Assembly: GCA_004296455.1 (NCBI GenBank)
Contig: AP018280.1
Span: 5,332,001 to 5,396,000 of the forward strand
DNA from: Calothrix sp. NIES-4101
Lineage (GTDB): Bacteria > Cyanobacteriota > Cyanobacteriia > Cyanobacteriales > Nostocaceae
DNA length: 64,000 nt
Reading direction: 5' to 3'
In this document: piece after piece, positions 1 through 7,171 of the stretch
How the letters are laid out: each line of letters begins with the position of its first letter
Position numbering within the stretch: the first letter of the stretch is position 1
Made by a program: the position numbers and the translations under genes
Notes under the pieces: generated by a model
What the model was told of the DNA's origin: nothing
Database searches by the model: none
Seen by the model: only the letters and a program-made list of their open reading frames with translations

Positions 1-30
1 ATGATTGATATTGATGGGGAGTTTGATTAA
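1..30 (+). CDS. possible 3' end of an upstream gene
   Basis: Frame 1 is open from the window edge to a TAA at 28-30 and a small gene starts 3 bases later. This fits the last residues of a gene that begins outside the window, but ten codons are too few to be sure or to identify it. Confidence 0.25.
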   Translation: MIDIDGEFD

Positions 31-32
31 TC

Positions 33-245
33 ATGCAAAATCAACAAATCAATCAAAAATCAATCAAAGCCGCACGAATTGTCTCAAAGATGATTGATTT
101 ATTTATTCAATTGCGGGCTGAATATCCTGATACATATCAGCAAATAAATCAATCAATGCAGATGATGGGTCAAAAGGATTTGACGCATTGCTGGAACTTA
201 CTACTGCTGGCTTTTACGTTGATCGAGGGAGGAAAAAGAGAATGA
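33..245 (+). CDS. small hypothetical protein, 70 aa
   Basis: I do not recognise this protein. It is polar, helix-prone and Gln/Asn/Ile-rich at the N-terminus, with the repeated DNA word AATCAATCA in that part. A GGGGAG purine run precedes the ATG. Its stop overlaps the start of the next gene as ATGA, so 33-666 reads as a translationally coupled three-gene run. No membrane segment or metal motif is visible. Confidence 0.5.
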   Translation: MQNQQINQKSIKAARIVSKMIDLFIQLRAEYPDTYQQINQSMQMMGQKDLTHCWNLLLLAFTLIEGGKRE

Positions 246-403
246 GTGATTTTGATTTAATCCAGCATCTAATGAGTATAAATACTCACTTGCAGATATT
301 ACAATCAGCCAGACCAAGCGATCGCATATTATTTGAGATTAGTCAACAAGTGCGATCGCGGCTACAGGAACTATTAAATGTGGGGGAAGTATGCCGGAAA
401 TAG
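242..403 (+). CDS. small hypothetical protein, 53 aa
   Basis: I chose the ATG at 242, which overlaps the preceding stop as ATGA and gives a product starting MSDFDLIQHL. A longer start at 188 would overlap the upstream gene heavily. The protein looks like a short helical, soluble polypeptide. HIP1-like GCGATCGC words lie inside the frame. Its end overlaps the next gene by 13 bases. The function is unknown. Confidence 0.5.
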   Translation: MSDFDLIQHLMSINTHLQILQSARPSDRILFEISQQVRSRLQELLNVGEVCRK

Positions 404-666
404 CCAGAATTTACCAACCCGACCAACTTTCAAAGCATCGAATTTACGATTATCGAGGCACAAAATACAGGTTTATCTGTAAATGTCCTTATGCCCAACT
501 AAATCATCCTCAATGGAATTTTGACCCATTACCGGGACAAAGAAGTAAGAAAAGTTTGAGGCTTAACCTCAACAAAATTCGATCTGGATGCTTAGTTGAG
601 TTACCCGACGTTATTACCAAGCCTCAATCACAGGTTCCCGAAGCAGTACAACAAAGTTTATTTTAA
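391..666 (+). CDS. hypothetical protein, 91 aa
   Basis: A GGGGGAAG ribosome-binding site at 382-389 lies directly before the ATG. The start overlaps the upstream gene by 13 bases, which indicates coupling. The product is basic in its second half and contains one CxCP pair (FICKCPYAQ), too little for a zinc site alone. No family is recognised. It closes the 33-666 cassette and is followed by two GCGATCGC sites and no clear terminator. Confidence 0.55.
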   Translation: MPEIARIYQPDQLSKHRIYDYRGTKYRFICKCPYAQLNHPQWNFDPLPGQRSKKSLRLNLNKIRSGCLVELPDVITKPQSQVPEAVQQSLF

Positions 667-757
667 GTGCGATCGCATAACCGATCAAAGCTAAACGCGA
701 TCGCACTGGGTGCAATCTACCACAAGTAAAAAATACACACCATACAAGGATTTTACC

Positions 758-1276
758 ATGAGTAAGCCAATAGGATTTTGGGGAGTTAATTACAGCCTCG
801 AATTAATCAAAGATATAGCTGAGTGCTGGGGCGATCACTTGCAATTACTCTCAGATTCGGATAGGTTCTGGCTTTTAGGACAAATAGCAGATGTAATTTG
901 GCTAGAAAATGCCCCGGACAGTATGGAAACTTCCCCAGAATCAGAAGAATTAAAAATGAGATTACCAGAATTAGGGAAAGCTGGCATTGGATCATTTATC
1001 CAAGCTTTAGTGAATAAGAGCTACTGCCAGCCCCTAGAATACTGGGGTATGCCACACAATTGCTTGCTAACGGATGATATCCGCGAAAGTTGGGGCGATG
1101 ATTTAAGCGGATTATCGGAGCTAGAAAGCTACTACTTGTTAGGTCGATGCGGTTTGCACATGTGGTTGAGGTACTGCGATTCTGCACCTAGCAATGAAGC
1201 TCAGGAAGTTTTTGACCGATTGGATGAGCTACCAACAAATCAGTGGATAGCGCTATGCCAAGCATTGGGGAATTAA
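758..1276 (+). CDS. hypothetical protein with an internal duplication, 172 aa
   Basis: I chose the ATG at 758 because AAGGA lies 7 bases upstream; an in-frame GTG at 710 is possible but has no such site. The protein has two related halves. The first carries ECWGDHLQLLSDSDRFWLLG and the second ESWGDDLSGLSELESYYLLG, so the shared pattern is WGDxLxxLSxxxxxxLLG. Each half is rich in Trp, Leu and acidic residues and looks soluble. It resembles no family I know. Confidence 0.65.
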   Translation: MSKPIGFWGVNYSLELIKDIAECWGDHLQLLSDSDRFWLLGQIADVIWLENAPDSMETSPESEELKMRLPELGKAGIGSFIQALVNKSYCQPLEYWGMPHNCLLTDDIRESWGDDLSGLSELESYYLLGRCGLHMWLRYCDSAPSNEAQEVFDRLDELPTNQWIALCQALGN

Positions 1277-1278
1277 TT

Positions 1279-1395
1279 GTGAAAGTATTAATCACAGCAA
1301 TCCTCATACTGTTAGCGACAGCAGAACCAGCGATAGCACAAAATCAATCATCAAATGACCCACCTCCACAACGTGGAGTAGGACGCAGGGAGTAA
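1279..1395 (+). CDS. short exported peptide, 38 aa
   Basis: A GTG start lies 2 bases after the previous stop. The peptide has a textbook signal sequence (MKVLITAILILLATAEPAIA, then QNQSS) and leaves an 18-residue polar, Pro/Arg-rich tail (DPPPQRGVGRRE) after predicted cleavage. A strong hairpin terminator follows immediately. Being a small secreted peptide inside a mobile region makes it notable, but its role is unknown. Confidence 0.5.
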   Translation: MKVLITAILILLATAEPAIAQNQSSNDPPPQRGVGRRE

Positions 1396-1406
1396 TTAGT
1401 TAAGTA

Positions 1407-1436
1407 AATGCCTAGAGGAATCTAGGCATTTTTGTT
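1407..1436 (+). terminator. rho-independent terminator
   Basis: A perfect 10-bp stem AATGCCTAGA/TCTAGGCATT with a GGAA loop is followed by TTTGTT. It ends the 758-1395 transcription unit. Confidence 0.75.
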
Positions 1437-1444
1437 CAACAAAA

Positions 1445-1666
1445 ATGAAAAAAATAATTACCAGACAATACTCAGAAATCCGCCCAGACGGCACACATAT
1501 CACAAAGAACGAAACTATCGAAGAAGAGTACAACAACGGATTAGCCGATATAGCGATCGCGTTTATTGTCTTCTTTGGTTTATTCCTTGGTAGTTGTTAT
1601 TTCTTCAAATTGATATTTGTCCCATCGCCACAAAACCCCAATACATATATAGGAGAGAGAATATGA
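1445..1666 (+). CDS. small single-span membrane protein, 73 aa
   Basis: The product has a polar, charged N-terminal half (about residues 1-32), one hydrophobic segment (about 33-58, AIAFIVFFGLFLGSCYFF) and a short tail. The stop overlaps the next start as ATGA, so it is probably co-translated with the multi-span protein downstream. The family is not recognised. Confidence 0.55.
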   Translation: MKKIITRQYSEIRPDGTHITKNETIEEEYNNGLADIAIAFIVFFGLFLGSCYFFKLIFVPSPQNPNTYIGERI

Positions 1667-2220
1667 TTTTTGGCAGAACTTCCGAAGTAGACAAAACTTT
1701 TGCACAAGTAGCCAAGTTACTGGCTTATGGAATGATTGCAAGTAATTGCTTCTTCACATTTGGATATCTACAAAGTAGGTTGGGAATTGGGAATAACGAT
1801 TTACGATTCATTGCCAGTATTACCGTATCTGTACTAGTTTCAATCGTCGAGGCTGCGACCTTTAGCGCTATCTTCAATCCTGAATTACTACCAAAATTAC
1901 TTGGACGTAGCGCCGAGACGATGAGACATCCAGATAAAGATGTCGTGGGAATCAGTCGATTAGCTCAGAATGCAGCCCTAGTAATGCTTTGCGCCATCAG
2001 TGTTCTAGCCTTTTGGTTTGATTTCAACGCCTCTATCAGCCAATTACGAGTACAAGATACGTTGGAAGCTCGGTTGATTGCTTGCATCTTTGTGATGGGA
2101 GGTGAGGTTCTTTTTGCCTGCGAAAATATATTTCTCCACAATAGTAAATCAAGTTCATCCTTCAAAGATTCGCACCAAAGCGATCGCACTAGCAATTTAG
2201 GCAGAGGCGATTTGAAATAG
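1663..2220 (+). CDS. multi-span membrane protein, 185 aa
   Basis: The ATG at 1663 is chosen because AGGAGAGAG at 1651-1659 is a strong ribosome-binding site and the start overlaps the previous stop; an upstream in-frame ATG at 1594 is inside the preceding gene. Four hydrophobic segments are visible, at roughly residues 19-40, 46-70, 103-122 and 135-158, followed by a Ser-rich polar tail. Small multi-span proteins next to a P-loop ATPase are common in plasmid and integrative-element modules, but this one has no recognised family. Confidence 0.6.
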   Translation: MIFGRTSEVDKTFAQVAKLLAYGMIASNCFFTFGYLQSRLGIGNNDLRFIASITVSVLVSIVEAATFSAIFNPELLPKLLGRSAETMRHPDKDVVGISRLAQNAALVMLCAISVLAFWFDFNASISQLRVQDTLEARLIACIFVMGGEVLFACENIFLHNSKSSSSFKDSHQSDRTSNLGRGDLK

Positions 2221-2224
2221 CGAA

Positions 2225-2265
2225 ATAGCCCTTAATGGGCTATCTACCGTACTGGCACTACGGTA
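2225..2265 (+). terminator. paired hairpins after the membrane-protein gene
   Basis: Two adjacent stems are visible, ATAGCCC/GGGCTAT (2225-2243) and TACCGTA/TACGGTA (2245-2265). Neither has a U-run, so they may be an attenuating or processing structure rather than a classical terminator. Confidence 0.4.
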
Positions 2266-2292
2266 CTGATGAGCTTGCCACATAAGGAAATT

Positions 2293-2385
2293 ATGGATTT
2301 ATTATTGTTCGCGGTTTTGGTTTTGGGTCTATTTATTCTCTTCAAAATTCGGATTGAGCAAAATAACGAACATCGGAGGAAGTAA
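2293..2385 (+). CDS. small membrane peptide, 30 aa
   Basis: AAGGAAA lies just before the ATG. One hydrophobic helix (residues 2-17, DLLLFAVLVLGLFILF) is followed by a basic tail. The stop overlaps the next start as TAATG, which suggests coupling. The function is unknown. Confidence 0.4.
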   Translation: MDLLLFAVLVLGLFILFKIRIEQNNEHRRK

Positions 2386-2666
2386 TGTTTCTATTTTTGT
2401 TAGTTACAAAAGCCAAATTAATCATTCGTTGGGGGAGTGCGATCGCTGTATTGGGCGTATTTGGCTCCCTTTTGCCGTTCATGATTTTTCAAAATTTACA
2501 AAATCATTCACTCAAGTATTACTGGAAGGAGATATATGGAGACGAGACACCAACAACCTTGGGAAATAATCATCGAACAAAAGCAGGAAATTCAAGCATT
2601 AAGGCGAAATCAAATATTCAAACTAATAAAACCAATCGCGATCGCATGGTGCGTCGGTTTTATTAG
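2385..2666 (+). CDS. hypothetical membrane protein, 93 aa
   Basis: This starts in a TAATG overlap with the upstream peptide and GGAGG lies 8 bases before it. The first 40 residues are hydrophobic (two short helices). After residue 50 the frame runs through the start of the next gene for 130 bases and becomes polar and low in character. The gene may really end earlier through a frameshift, or the overlap may be genuine. The N-terminal half is credible, the C-terminal half doubtful. Confidence 0.4.
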   Translation: MFLFLLVTKAKLIIRWGSAIAVLGVFGSLLPFMIFQNLQNHSLKYYWKEIYGDETPTTLGNNHRTKAGNSSIKAKSNIQTNKTNRDRMVRRFY

Positions 2667-2790
2667 TCCCATGATTTTTCAATTTGCTGTAGTTTGGTTG
2701 CTACCAACGCCACTGAAACAGACCATTACGGTAGTTCACGGAGCTTGGAGCGATATAGCACTAGGCTTGCAATGCCGTGCAAGGAAGTAA
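2536..2790 (+). CDS. small membrane protein, 84 aa
   Basis: AAGGAG at 2525-2530 lies just before the ATG. The product has an amphipathic, charged N-terminus (METRHQQPWEIIIEQKQEI) and one or two hydrophobic segments (about 32-56). It overlaps the preceding frame by 130 bases. It ends just before a hairpin and the ATPase gene. The family is unknown. Confidence 0.5.
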   Translation: METRHQQPWEIIIEQKQEIQALRRNQIFKLIKPIAIAWCVGFISPMIFQFAVVWLLPTPLKQTITVVHGAWSDIALGLQCRARK

Positions 2791-2794
2791 ATAA

Positions 2795-2825
2795 ATTCCC
2801 CTTTAGTGCAACACACTAAGGGGAA
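2795..2825 (+). terminator. hairpin before the ATPase gene
   Basis: The arms ATTCCCCTTTAGTG and CACTAAGGGGAAT pair with one mismatch/bulge around a CAACA loop. No U-run follows, so termination is uncertain. Confidence 0.45.
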
Positions 2826-2854
2826 TAACTACAAAAAAAAATAATCATATACAC

Positions 2855-4156
2855 ATGCTACTACTTTCAACTTCACCGCCACCGCCACCAACACAACAGC
2901 CTCAAGGTCAACTTGGATTTGAGTTCCCTTTGGTAGTGGGCATTGGAATTGGTTTGATGATTGCATCATTACGAAATCAATCACAACAATTCCCACTACC
3001 AGAATTCAAAAATACTAATCGTGATTACGAATTAGTTCCTAGTGCGATCGCACCAACGAAAAATGCATCAATGATTAATCAATCAATCCTTGTGATTAAT
3101 CAACAGTTCGATTGGGTAAAACCCTTTATCAAACTACCTTTTAGGGTAATTTCAGGGATGCAAGGTAGTGGGAAAAGTACATTGGAAAGATTCATCATAT
3201 CTGAACTAATCAAAGATGGATGGCACGTTATTTGCATCAATCCCGAAACTAATCCCAATGTATGGGAAGGGGTCGAGGTTTTAGCCGATGTTGAATCAAT
3301 TAATCAATTTTTTACAGATTTTCTTGAACTAGTGCGATCGCGCCAGCAAGAGGCTAGAGATATGGGAATTGATGAAGATGATTACCTAGATAAAGTAGTT
3401 CGGGGGCGATCGGGTAGAGATGGGATGATTGCTATTTTTCTGATGGAAACGAATACCTATGAGCCTCATGGAGTCGCCCCAGAAACTTGGGCTAATTTTC
3501 TCAAGCAATGTTTGACCAATATTAGAAAATGGGGCTTTACTGCGAGTTTAACCGCCCATTCTGAAAACCAAACTAGTATTGGGAGTAAGTTAGCTGGATT
3601 CAGCGATTTACTTAATTCTCAGCCGAGAATTGAGTGCATTGCAGTACCCAATCCATCCACGGGGGAAGCTACCAGTAGTGGGGAAGGATGGCTGAAAATG
3701 AAGGGCATTAAAGATAAAAATCCCATCAAAATTAAACTTCAGAATTATCCAAAAACTAAAAAATTTGGTGCAAGTAATGAGACATCTACCAATCAATCTA
3801 GTGATTCTATTTGCGCTAATGAATCTATCATTAGCGCCCCAATTATACCCCAAGAATCGCCATCAAATAATGATTCATCGAATGATATAACTAGATTAGC
3901 AGAGAGCATTTACAAGGCATTTAAAGGGGAATCGAATGTAAAAATCTACCAAATTCCCCGACAATCAAAACCAGTAAGAAACTGTTTAGAAAAACAGTTT
4001 CTTACTTGCAGCATGGACAACGATGATGTACTGCGATCGCTCCATATAATTCTAGGAATATTGGAGTATCAAGGGAAAGCTGAATTGATGGGGAAGAAGG
4101 ATAGCCAAGGGCTGATTATTCCTTCTAGAGATACTGAGTTTACTATTATTAATTAA
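2855..4156 (+). CDS. HerA/FtsK-like P-loop ATPase, 433 aa
   Basis: The protein has a Pro-rich start, a hydrophobic segment at about residues 23-40, and a Walker A loop GMQGSGKST at 101-109. A hydrophobic strand IAIFLMETN at 192-200 sits where Walker B is expected but has Glu rather than the usual Asp-Glu pair. LTAHSENQT near 232-240 resembles the sensor segment of plasmid-type FtsK/VirB4/HerA ATPases. The C-terminal third (from about 300) is polar and Ser/Asn-rich. Such ATPases move DNA or proteins in plasmids and integrative elements; a role in transfer or partition of the left element is inferred. A perfect 15-bp palindrome lies inside the gene at 3973-4006. Confidence 0.7.
   Translation: MLLLSTSPPPPPTQQPQGQLGFEFPLVVGIGIGLMIASLRNQSQQFPLPEFKNTNRDYELVPSAIAPTKNASMINQSILVINQQFDWVKPFIKLPFRVISGMQGSGKSTLERFIISELIKDGWHVICINPETNPNVWEGVEVLADVESINQFFTDFLELVRSRQQEARDMGIDEDDYLDKVVRGRSGRDGMIAIFLMETNTYEPHGVAPETWANFLKQCLTNIRKWGFTASLTAHSENQTSIGSKLAGFSDLLNSQPRIECIAVPNPSTGEATSSGEGWLKMKGIKDKNPIKIKLQNYPKTKKFGASNETSTNQSSDSICANESIISAPIIPQESPSNNDSSNDITRLAESIYKAFKGESNVKIYQIPRQSKPVRNCLEKQFLTCSMDNDDVLRSLHIILGILEYQGKAELMGKKDSQGLIIPSRDTEFTIIN
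3973..4006. repeat. perfect 15-bp inverted repeat inside the ATPase gene
   Basis: AGTAAGAAACTGTTT at 3973-3987 is exactly repeated in inverse at 3992-4006, with a 4-base AGAA loop. The same word GTAAGAAA recurs in the non-coding region at 6200, 6211 and 6366, and inverted at about 6225. Confidence 0.8.
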
Positions 4157-4260
4157 CGTGCCCTTTTTAGCGTGCCCTTTAAGAAAACATGGCGTGACCT
4201 ACGCAGTCACGCGGGTCACAGAGGTCACGTGCCCAAAAGGGCACGTTAAAGGGCACGTTA
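4154..4260. repeat. compound inverted repeat (CGTGCCCTTT / AAAGGGCACG)
   Basis: Starting in the ATPase stop codon, the sequence carries two CGTGCCCTTT words, then GTGACC and GGTCAC half-sites, a CACGTGCCC AAAA GGGCACGT palindrome and a second AAAGGGCACGTTA. The outer arms (4154-4180 and about 4236-4260) are near-perfect inverse copies. The GC-rich block contrasts with its AT-rich surroundings. It could be a terminator-like structure, a protein-binding array or a replication/transfer site; none can be proven from sequence. Confidence 0.7.
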
Positions 4261-4317
4261 GATTTTGCAAAAGTTGGGTGAATTAAATCAATTAATTACC
4301 ATTAAGAGAAAACAGAA

Positions 4318-4581
4318 ATGAATGTAACAAACTTTCCTGCATACGACTGCAAGGTTATTGTTTATGCCTCAAGGAAAGACTTTGATTCGGGTAGCCACGA
4401 AACCTGCTACTATGCAGCATTCGGACGTATCCCTTGCATCAATGAGAGAATATTTTCCTCAAGCATGAATCGTGATTCTATTTCCGGCAAGGTCGTCGAT
4501 GTTGCCCATTACCAATTTACAGATATTAATTTAAATGTAGATACCTCCATTAAGGCAATAATATCAATAGTTAAAAGCTAA
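4318..4581 (+). CDS. hypothetical protein, 87 aa
   Basis: The short soluble product has three Cys residues (11, 30 and 40) and no signal or membrane segment. It is a single-gene unit: the inverted-repeat block lies upstream and a strong terminator starts right after the stop. Weak purines precede the ATG (GAAAACAGAA). The family is not recognised. Confidence 0.5.
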   Translation: MNVTNFPAYDCKVIVYASRKDFDSGSHETCYYAAFGRIPCINERIFSSSMNRDSISGKVVDVAHYQFTDINLNVDTSIKAIISIVKS

Positions 4582-4625
4582 AAGGAACCACCCAAACGAC
4601 TAAGCTTGGGTGGTTCCTTTTTGTA
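4582..4625 (+). terminator. rho-independent terminator
   Basis: A 14-bp stem AAGGAACCACCCAA/TTGGGTGGTTCCTT is followed by TTTTTG. Confidence 0.85.
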
Positions 4626-4666
4626 TTAAATTATAAAATATATGTATCCACATCAAAACTAAAATC

Positions 4667-4939
4667 ATGAAATGTGTATTTTGCAATAAAAATTTACGCA
4701 ATGTAAAAAGAAGCTTCCTAGGGCACTGCTACGAGTGTGAAATTAATCAAAAAAGAAGACTGCACTACACTTCTAAACAAATGCCCTCAAGCGCCACTAA
4801 AGAGCAGGTAGAAGCAAAAGCCGAGGAATTATTATTGATACGAAACGACATTCAAAATCAAGTTGCCGCAATGCAAAACAAGATAATTAAAGTGTTAGGC
4901 GATCGCACTTTGGATATTGATGTATCTGGAGTACAATAG
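4667..4939 (+). CDS. Zn-ribbon and coiled-coil protein, 90 aa
   Basis: Two CxxC pairs at residues 3-6 (CVFC) and 21-24 (CYEC) form a probable zinc ribbon. A helical, Glu/Gln-rich stretch follows (about 45-80) and could be a coiled coil. The gene is paired with the 182-aa gene 30 bases downstream. The last residues (DRTLDIDVSGVQ) reappear as DRTLNIDISEVE at 6545-6584, so this gene once had a second copy. Confidence 0.6.
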   Translation: MKCVFCNKNLRNVKRSFLGHCYECEINQKRRLHYTSKQMPSSATKEQVEAKAEELLLIRNDIQNQVAAMQNKIIKVLGDRTLDIDVSGVQ

Positions 4940-4969
4940 TACTACTATCGATAGTGAAAAATTTTAATC

Positions 4970-5518
4970 ATGGCAACAATCAATTCAGCCAAAACGAATG
5001 CCGCGCAAATACTGCTCCAGCTTTACCCACACTACTACTATGTAAATAAGAATGGGGAATTAGCTGTTAAGGAAAATGCAAGGTTTGATGATAAGAATGA
5101 AAAATTAAAACAGAAAATTCACCTGGCGATCGCTGAGAAAGAGCGCCAGGTTCCACACAATTCCCCTGATTATTATTTAGCAATTACTAAAAATAAAATC
5201 GATCAAAATCGACAGCACCTTGAAACAGTTGCGGATGCAATTCAACTGAAGTTGTACACTTACGATTTACCAGAGCGAAATAAGCAAGCGGGGGAAATCT
5301 ATCGGATGTTTTCCCAACTAAAATATGATTCATTGCCCGCTTTGAAGAGATACTTGCAAAGTATGGATCAGCATCGCCATGAAATGCTTTGCAATTCAAG
5401 TACTTCAAGTGAGGCTAAGCAAAGCAATTTTGATCATGCTTACGAATCGTTCAAAATTTACGAGCAGAAATTTGATGAATTAATCTTGAATATGAGCCAT
5501 TTGTGCAATAAGTATTAA
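4970..5518 (+). CDS. hypothetical helical protein, 182 aa
   Basis: The protein is soluble, charged and largely alpha-helical by composition, with a Tyr-rich N-terminus (LYPHYYYVNKNGEL). I recognise no family. A truncated paralogue of its first 35 residues begins at 6617 (QYLHYFYKNANDEL), so the gene belongs to a duplicated cassette with the Zn-ribbon gene upstream. It ends just before a strong terminator. Confidence 0.55.
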   Translation: MATINSAKTNAAQILLQLYPHYYYVNKNGELAVKENARFDDKNEKLKQKIHLAIAEKERQVPHNSPDYYLAITKNKIDQNRQHLETVADAIQLKLYTYDLPERNKQAGEIYRMFSQLKYDSLPALKRYLQSMDQHRHEMLCNSSTSSEAKQSNFDHAYESFKIYEQKFDELILNMSHLCNKY

Positions 5519-5547
5519 TACTTAATAGGATTTTACTCATACGAATC

Positions 5548-5579
5548 AAAACCCCATCCTGGTTAGGATGGGGTTTTTT
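5548..5579 (+). terminator. rho-independent terminator, possibly bidirectional
   Basis: The stem AAAACCCCATCCT/AGGATGGGGTTTT has a GGTT loop and a following T-run. An A-run on the other flank would also allow it to stop the leftward gene at 5618-6121. Confidence 0.85.
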
Positions 5580-5617
5580 ATGGCAATGAAATATTCAACA
5601 GATATTGCATAAATGAT

Positions 5618-6121
5618 TCATGTAATATCAACAAACTCAAACTTATGCGATCGCAGTCTCCCACCATTCTTGGTAGTGTGTTCGGGATTAGAGCAGTAGT
5701 ATAATTGAGCGTTTTGGCGATTTATTCCCGCTTTGGCATGTCCCCCAACTTGCCCGCACCCCAAACACTTCAAATTTGATAAATCATCGATTGATGTACT
5801 GCGTGATTTATCAGTTGATTTATTTTGATTGATTAATCCATCAATTGATTGATTTTGATTGATTGATTTATTTGGGGTTGGGTGCGACCGTTCCAACATA
5901 TCCAATCTTTCCTGGATTTGTGCGATCGCATGTTCGAGCTTTTCGATGGGGTCGTCTTTGGGTTGGTTGTTCGTTAGTTCGGCGATGTCGTTATCTATTC
6001 CATCACTCAAAATTCTGATGCAATAATCACTAATTCGATATCCTCGAAGGTTGCAATATTTTCTAATCTTCTCCAATAATTCAGGATTTTTGTCCAATGG
6101 AATGTTTAGTTGAGGGCGCAT
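5618..6121 (-). CDS. RHH-like N-terminus with C-terminal Zn finger, 167 aa
   Basis: Residues 1-45 (basic start with PLDKNPELLEKIRKYCNLRG and RISDYCIRIL) resemble a ribbon-helix-helix or CopG-type DNA-binding fold. Residues 55-80 are a predicted coiled coil. A Ser/Asn/Gln/Asp low-complexity linker follows, encoded by repeated TTGATTGATT. The C-terminus has CLGCG...YYCSNPEH, a plausible Cys/His zinc site. The layout suggests a small DNA-binding regulator or partition-type protein of the mobile region; this is inferred. It faces the 4970 gene convergently. Confidence 0.55.
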   Translation of the reverse strand: MRPQLNIPLDKNPELLEKIRKYCNLRGYRISDYCIRILSDGIDNDIAELTNNQPKDDPIEKLEHAIAQIQERLDMLERSHPTPNKSINQNQSIDGLINQNKSTDKSRSTSIDDLSNLKCLGCGQVGGHAKAGINRQNAQLYYCSNPEHTTKNGGRLRSHKFEFVDIT

Positions 6122-6544
6122 AGGTATTTCTATCTATTATTATCTATATAAAAATAATAACTTCATTTCTTAATTCTTCCTTGGCAAAATAATCAAAGTA
6201 AGAAACGAGTAAGAAATGGTGTTTCTTACTTTTGGGAAAAGTGTTGATTGATAAGGGATTTGAGAGCCTATGCTGGGCATACGTCTTGCGCTGTATCTGT
6301 TTCTTAATCGCTGTAACGCTTGCTATATAAGGATTGTAGCACTTTGAGCTACTTTTGAGCGAAAAGTAAGAAATAGGAAATTGTGTCCAATTTTTACACC
6401 TTTTTCTACGATGAAAGGTATAAGAAAAACTTGAAAAACAGAATTAACCCATACTCATTTCGGGTATGGGTTAATTGTATTAAATTGGTACGAATACGTA
6501 ATAAATTACTACAGATAGTGACAATCTGTAGTATCGGAAATCAT
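6122..6544. other. non-coding spacer with inverted repeats
   Basis: No credible gene is present. The spacer holds GTAAGAAA words in both orientations (6198-6235 and 6365), the hairpin AATTAACCCATAC/GTATGGGTTAATT (6442-6476), and the 9-bp hairpin ACTACAGAT/ATCTGTAGT (6508-6532). The leftward gene promoter should lie here. Confidence 0.5.
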
Positions 6545-6754
6545 GCGATCGCACTTTGAATATTGATATTTCTGAAGTAGAATAAATGTACTATTAGTAG
6601 GTTCAAAATTAAAGTCATGACAGTATCAGCACGATATAGGGCTGCACAATTCCTAATAGCCCAATATCTACATTATTTTTATAAAAATGCTAACGACGAA
6701 TTAAAGGTTAGGGAAGGAGCGAAGGGGAGCATCTCACCTTTGCAAAAATATTAG
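6545..6754 (+). pseudogene. decayed second copy of the 4667-5518 gene pair
   Basis: Bases 6545-6584 encode DRTLNIDISEVE and a stop, matching the end of the Zn-ribbon gene. A frame starting at 6617 then matches the first 35 residues of the 182-aa gene (AAQFLIAQYLHYFYKNANDELKVREGA against AAQILLQLYPHYYYVNKNGELAVKENA) and runs into IS sequence at about 6722, ending at 6754. Both genes of this copy are truncated. Confidence 0.7.
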
Positions 6755-7046
6755 CTAGTAAGCTGCCATTGAGGTAAGCAGATCGAAGTTGAAGCATTCG
6801 AGACACGTTTTCCATTTTCCACTGTGCGCCAGAAATTTTTAAACGCTTACCAATCTGTTTAACAGCAGATTCAACTGCGCCAGAACCGATGGAGCATAAG
6901 CTTTCTTGGGAAAAATACTCGTAATTGACAATTCGTTCTGAATGCTTTTTGATGTAATTAATCAAGTTTTGGGCGGACTTTTTTTTCAAATCTGCATATT
7001 TTATTACACTGTGTACACACCCCATGCACGAATAGCTTCCTTTCTA
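6708..7046 (-). mobile_element. ISKra4-type transposase remnant
   Basis: The 105-aa frame at 6708-7025 holds the conserved C-terminus of ISKra4-family transposases (IGSGAVESAVKQIGKRLKIS, then GAQWKMENVSRMLQLRSAYL). The upstream part continues in another frame (RGRKEAIRAWGVYT) and then meets stops, so the gene is both truncated and frameshifted. One end interrupts the paralogue at about 6722. No intact terminal repeat was identified. It is inactive. Confidence 0.7.
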
Positions 7047-7171
7047 CCGCGATTTTTTGAGCGGATACCTTTTATCTACCTTGCTATGATCCGTATTATG
7101 GTGAGGCGATTGGCATAACATTTGACTTCTAAAACCTTTTCAAACACCCTCTAAGTGATTAGGATTTTTTG

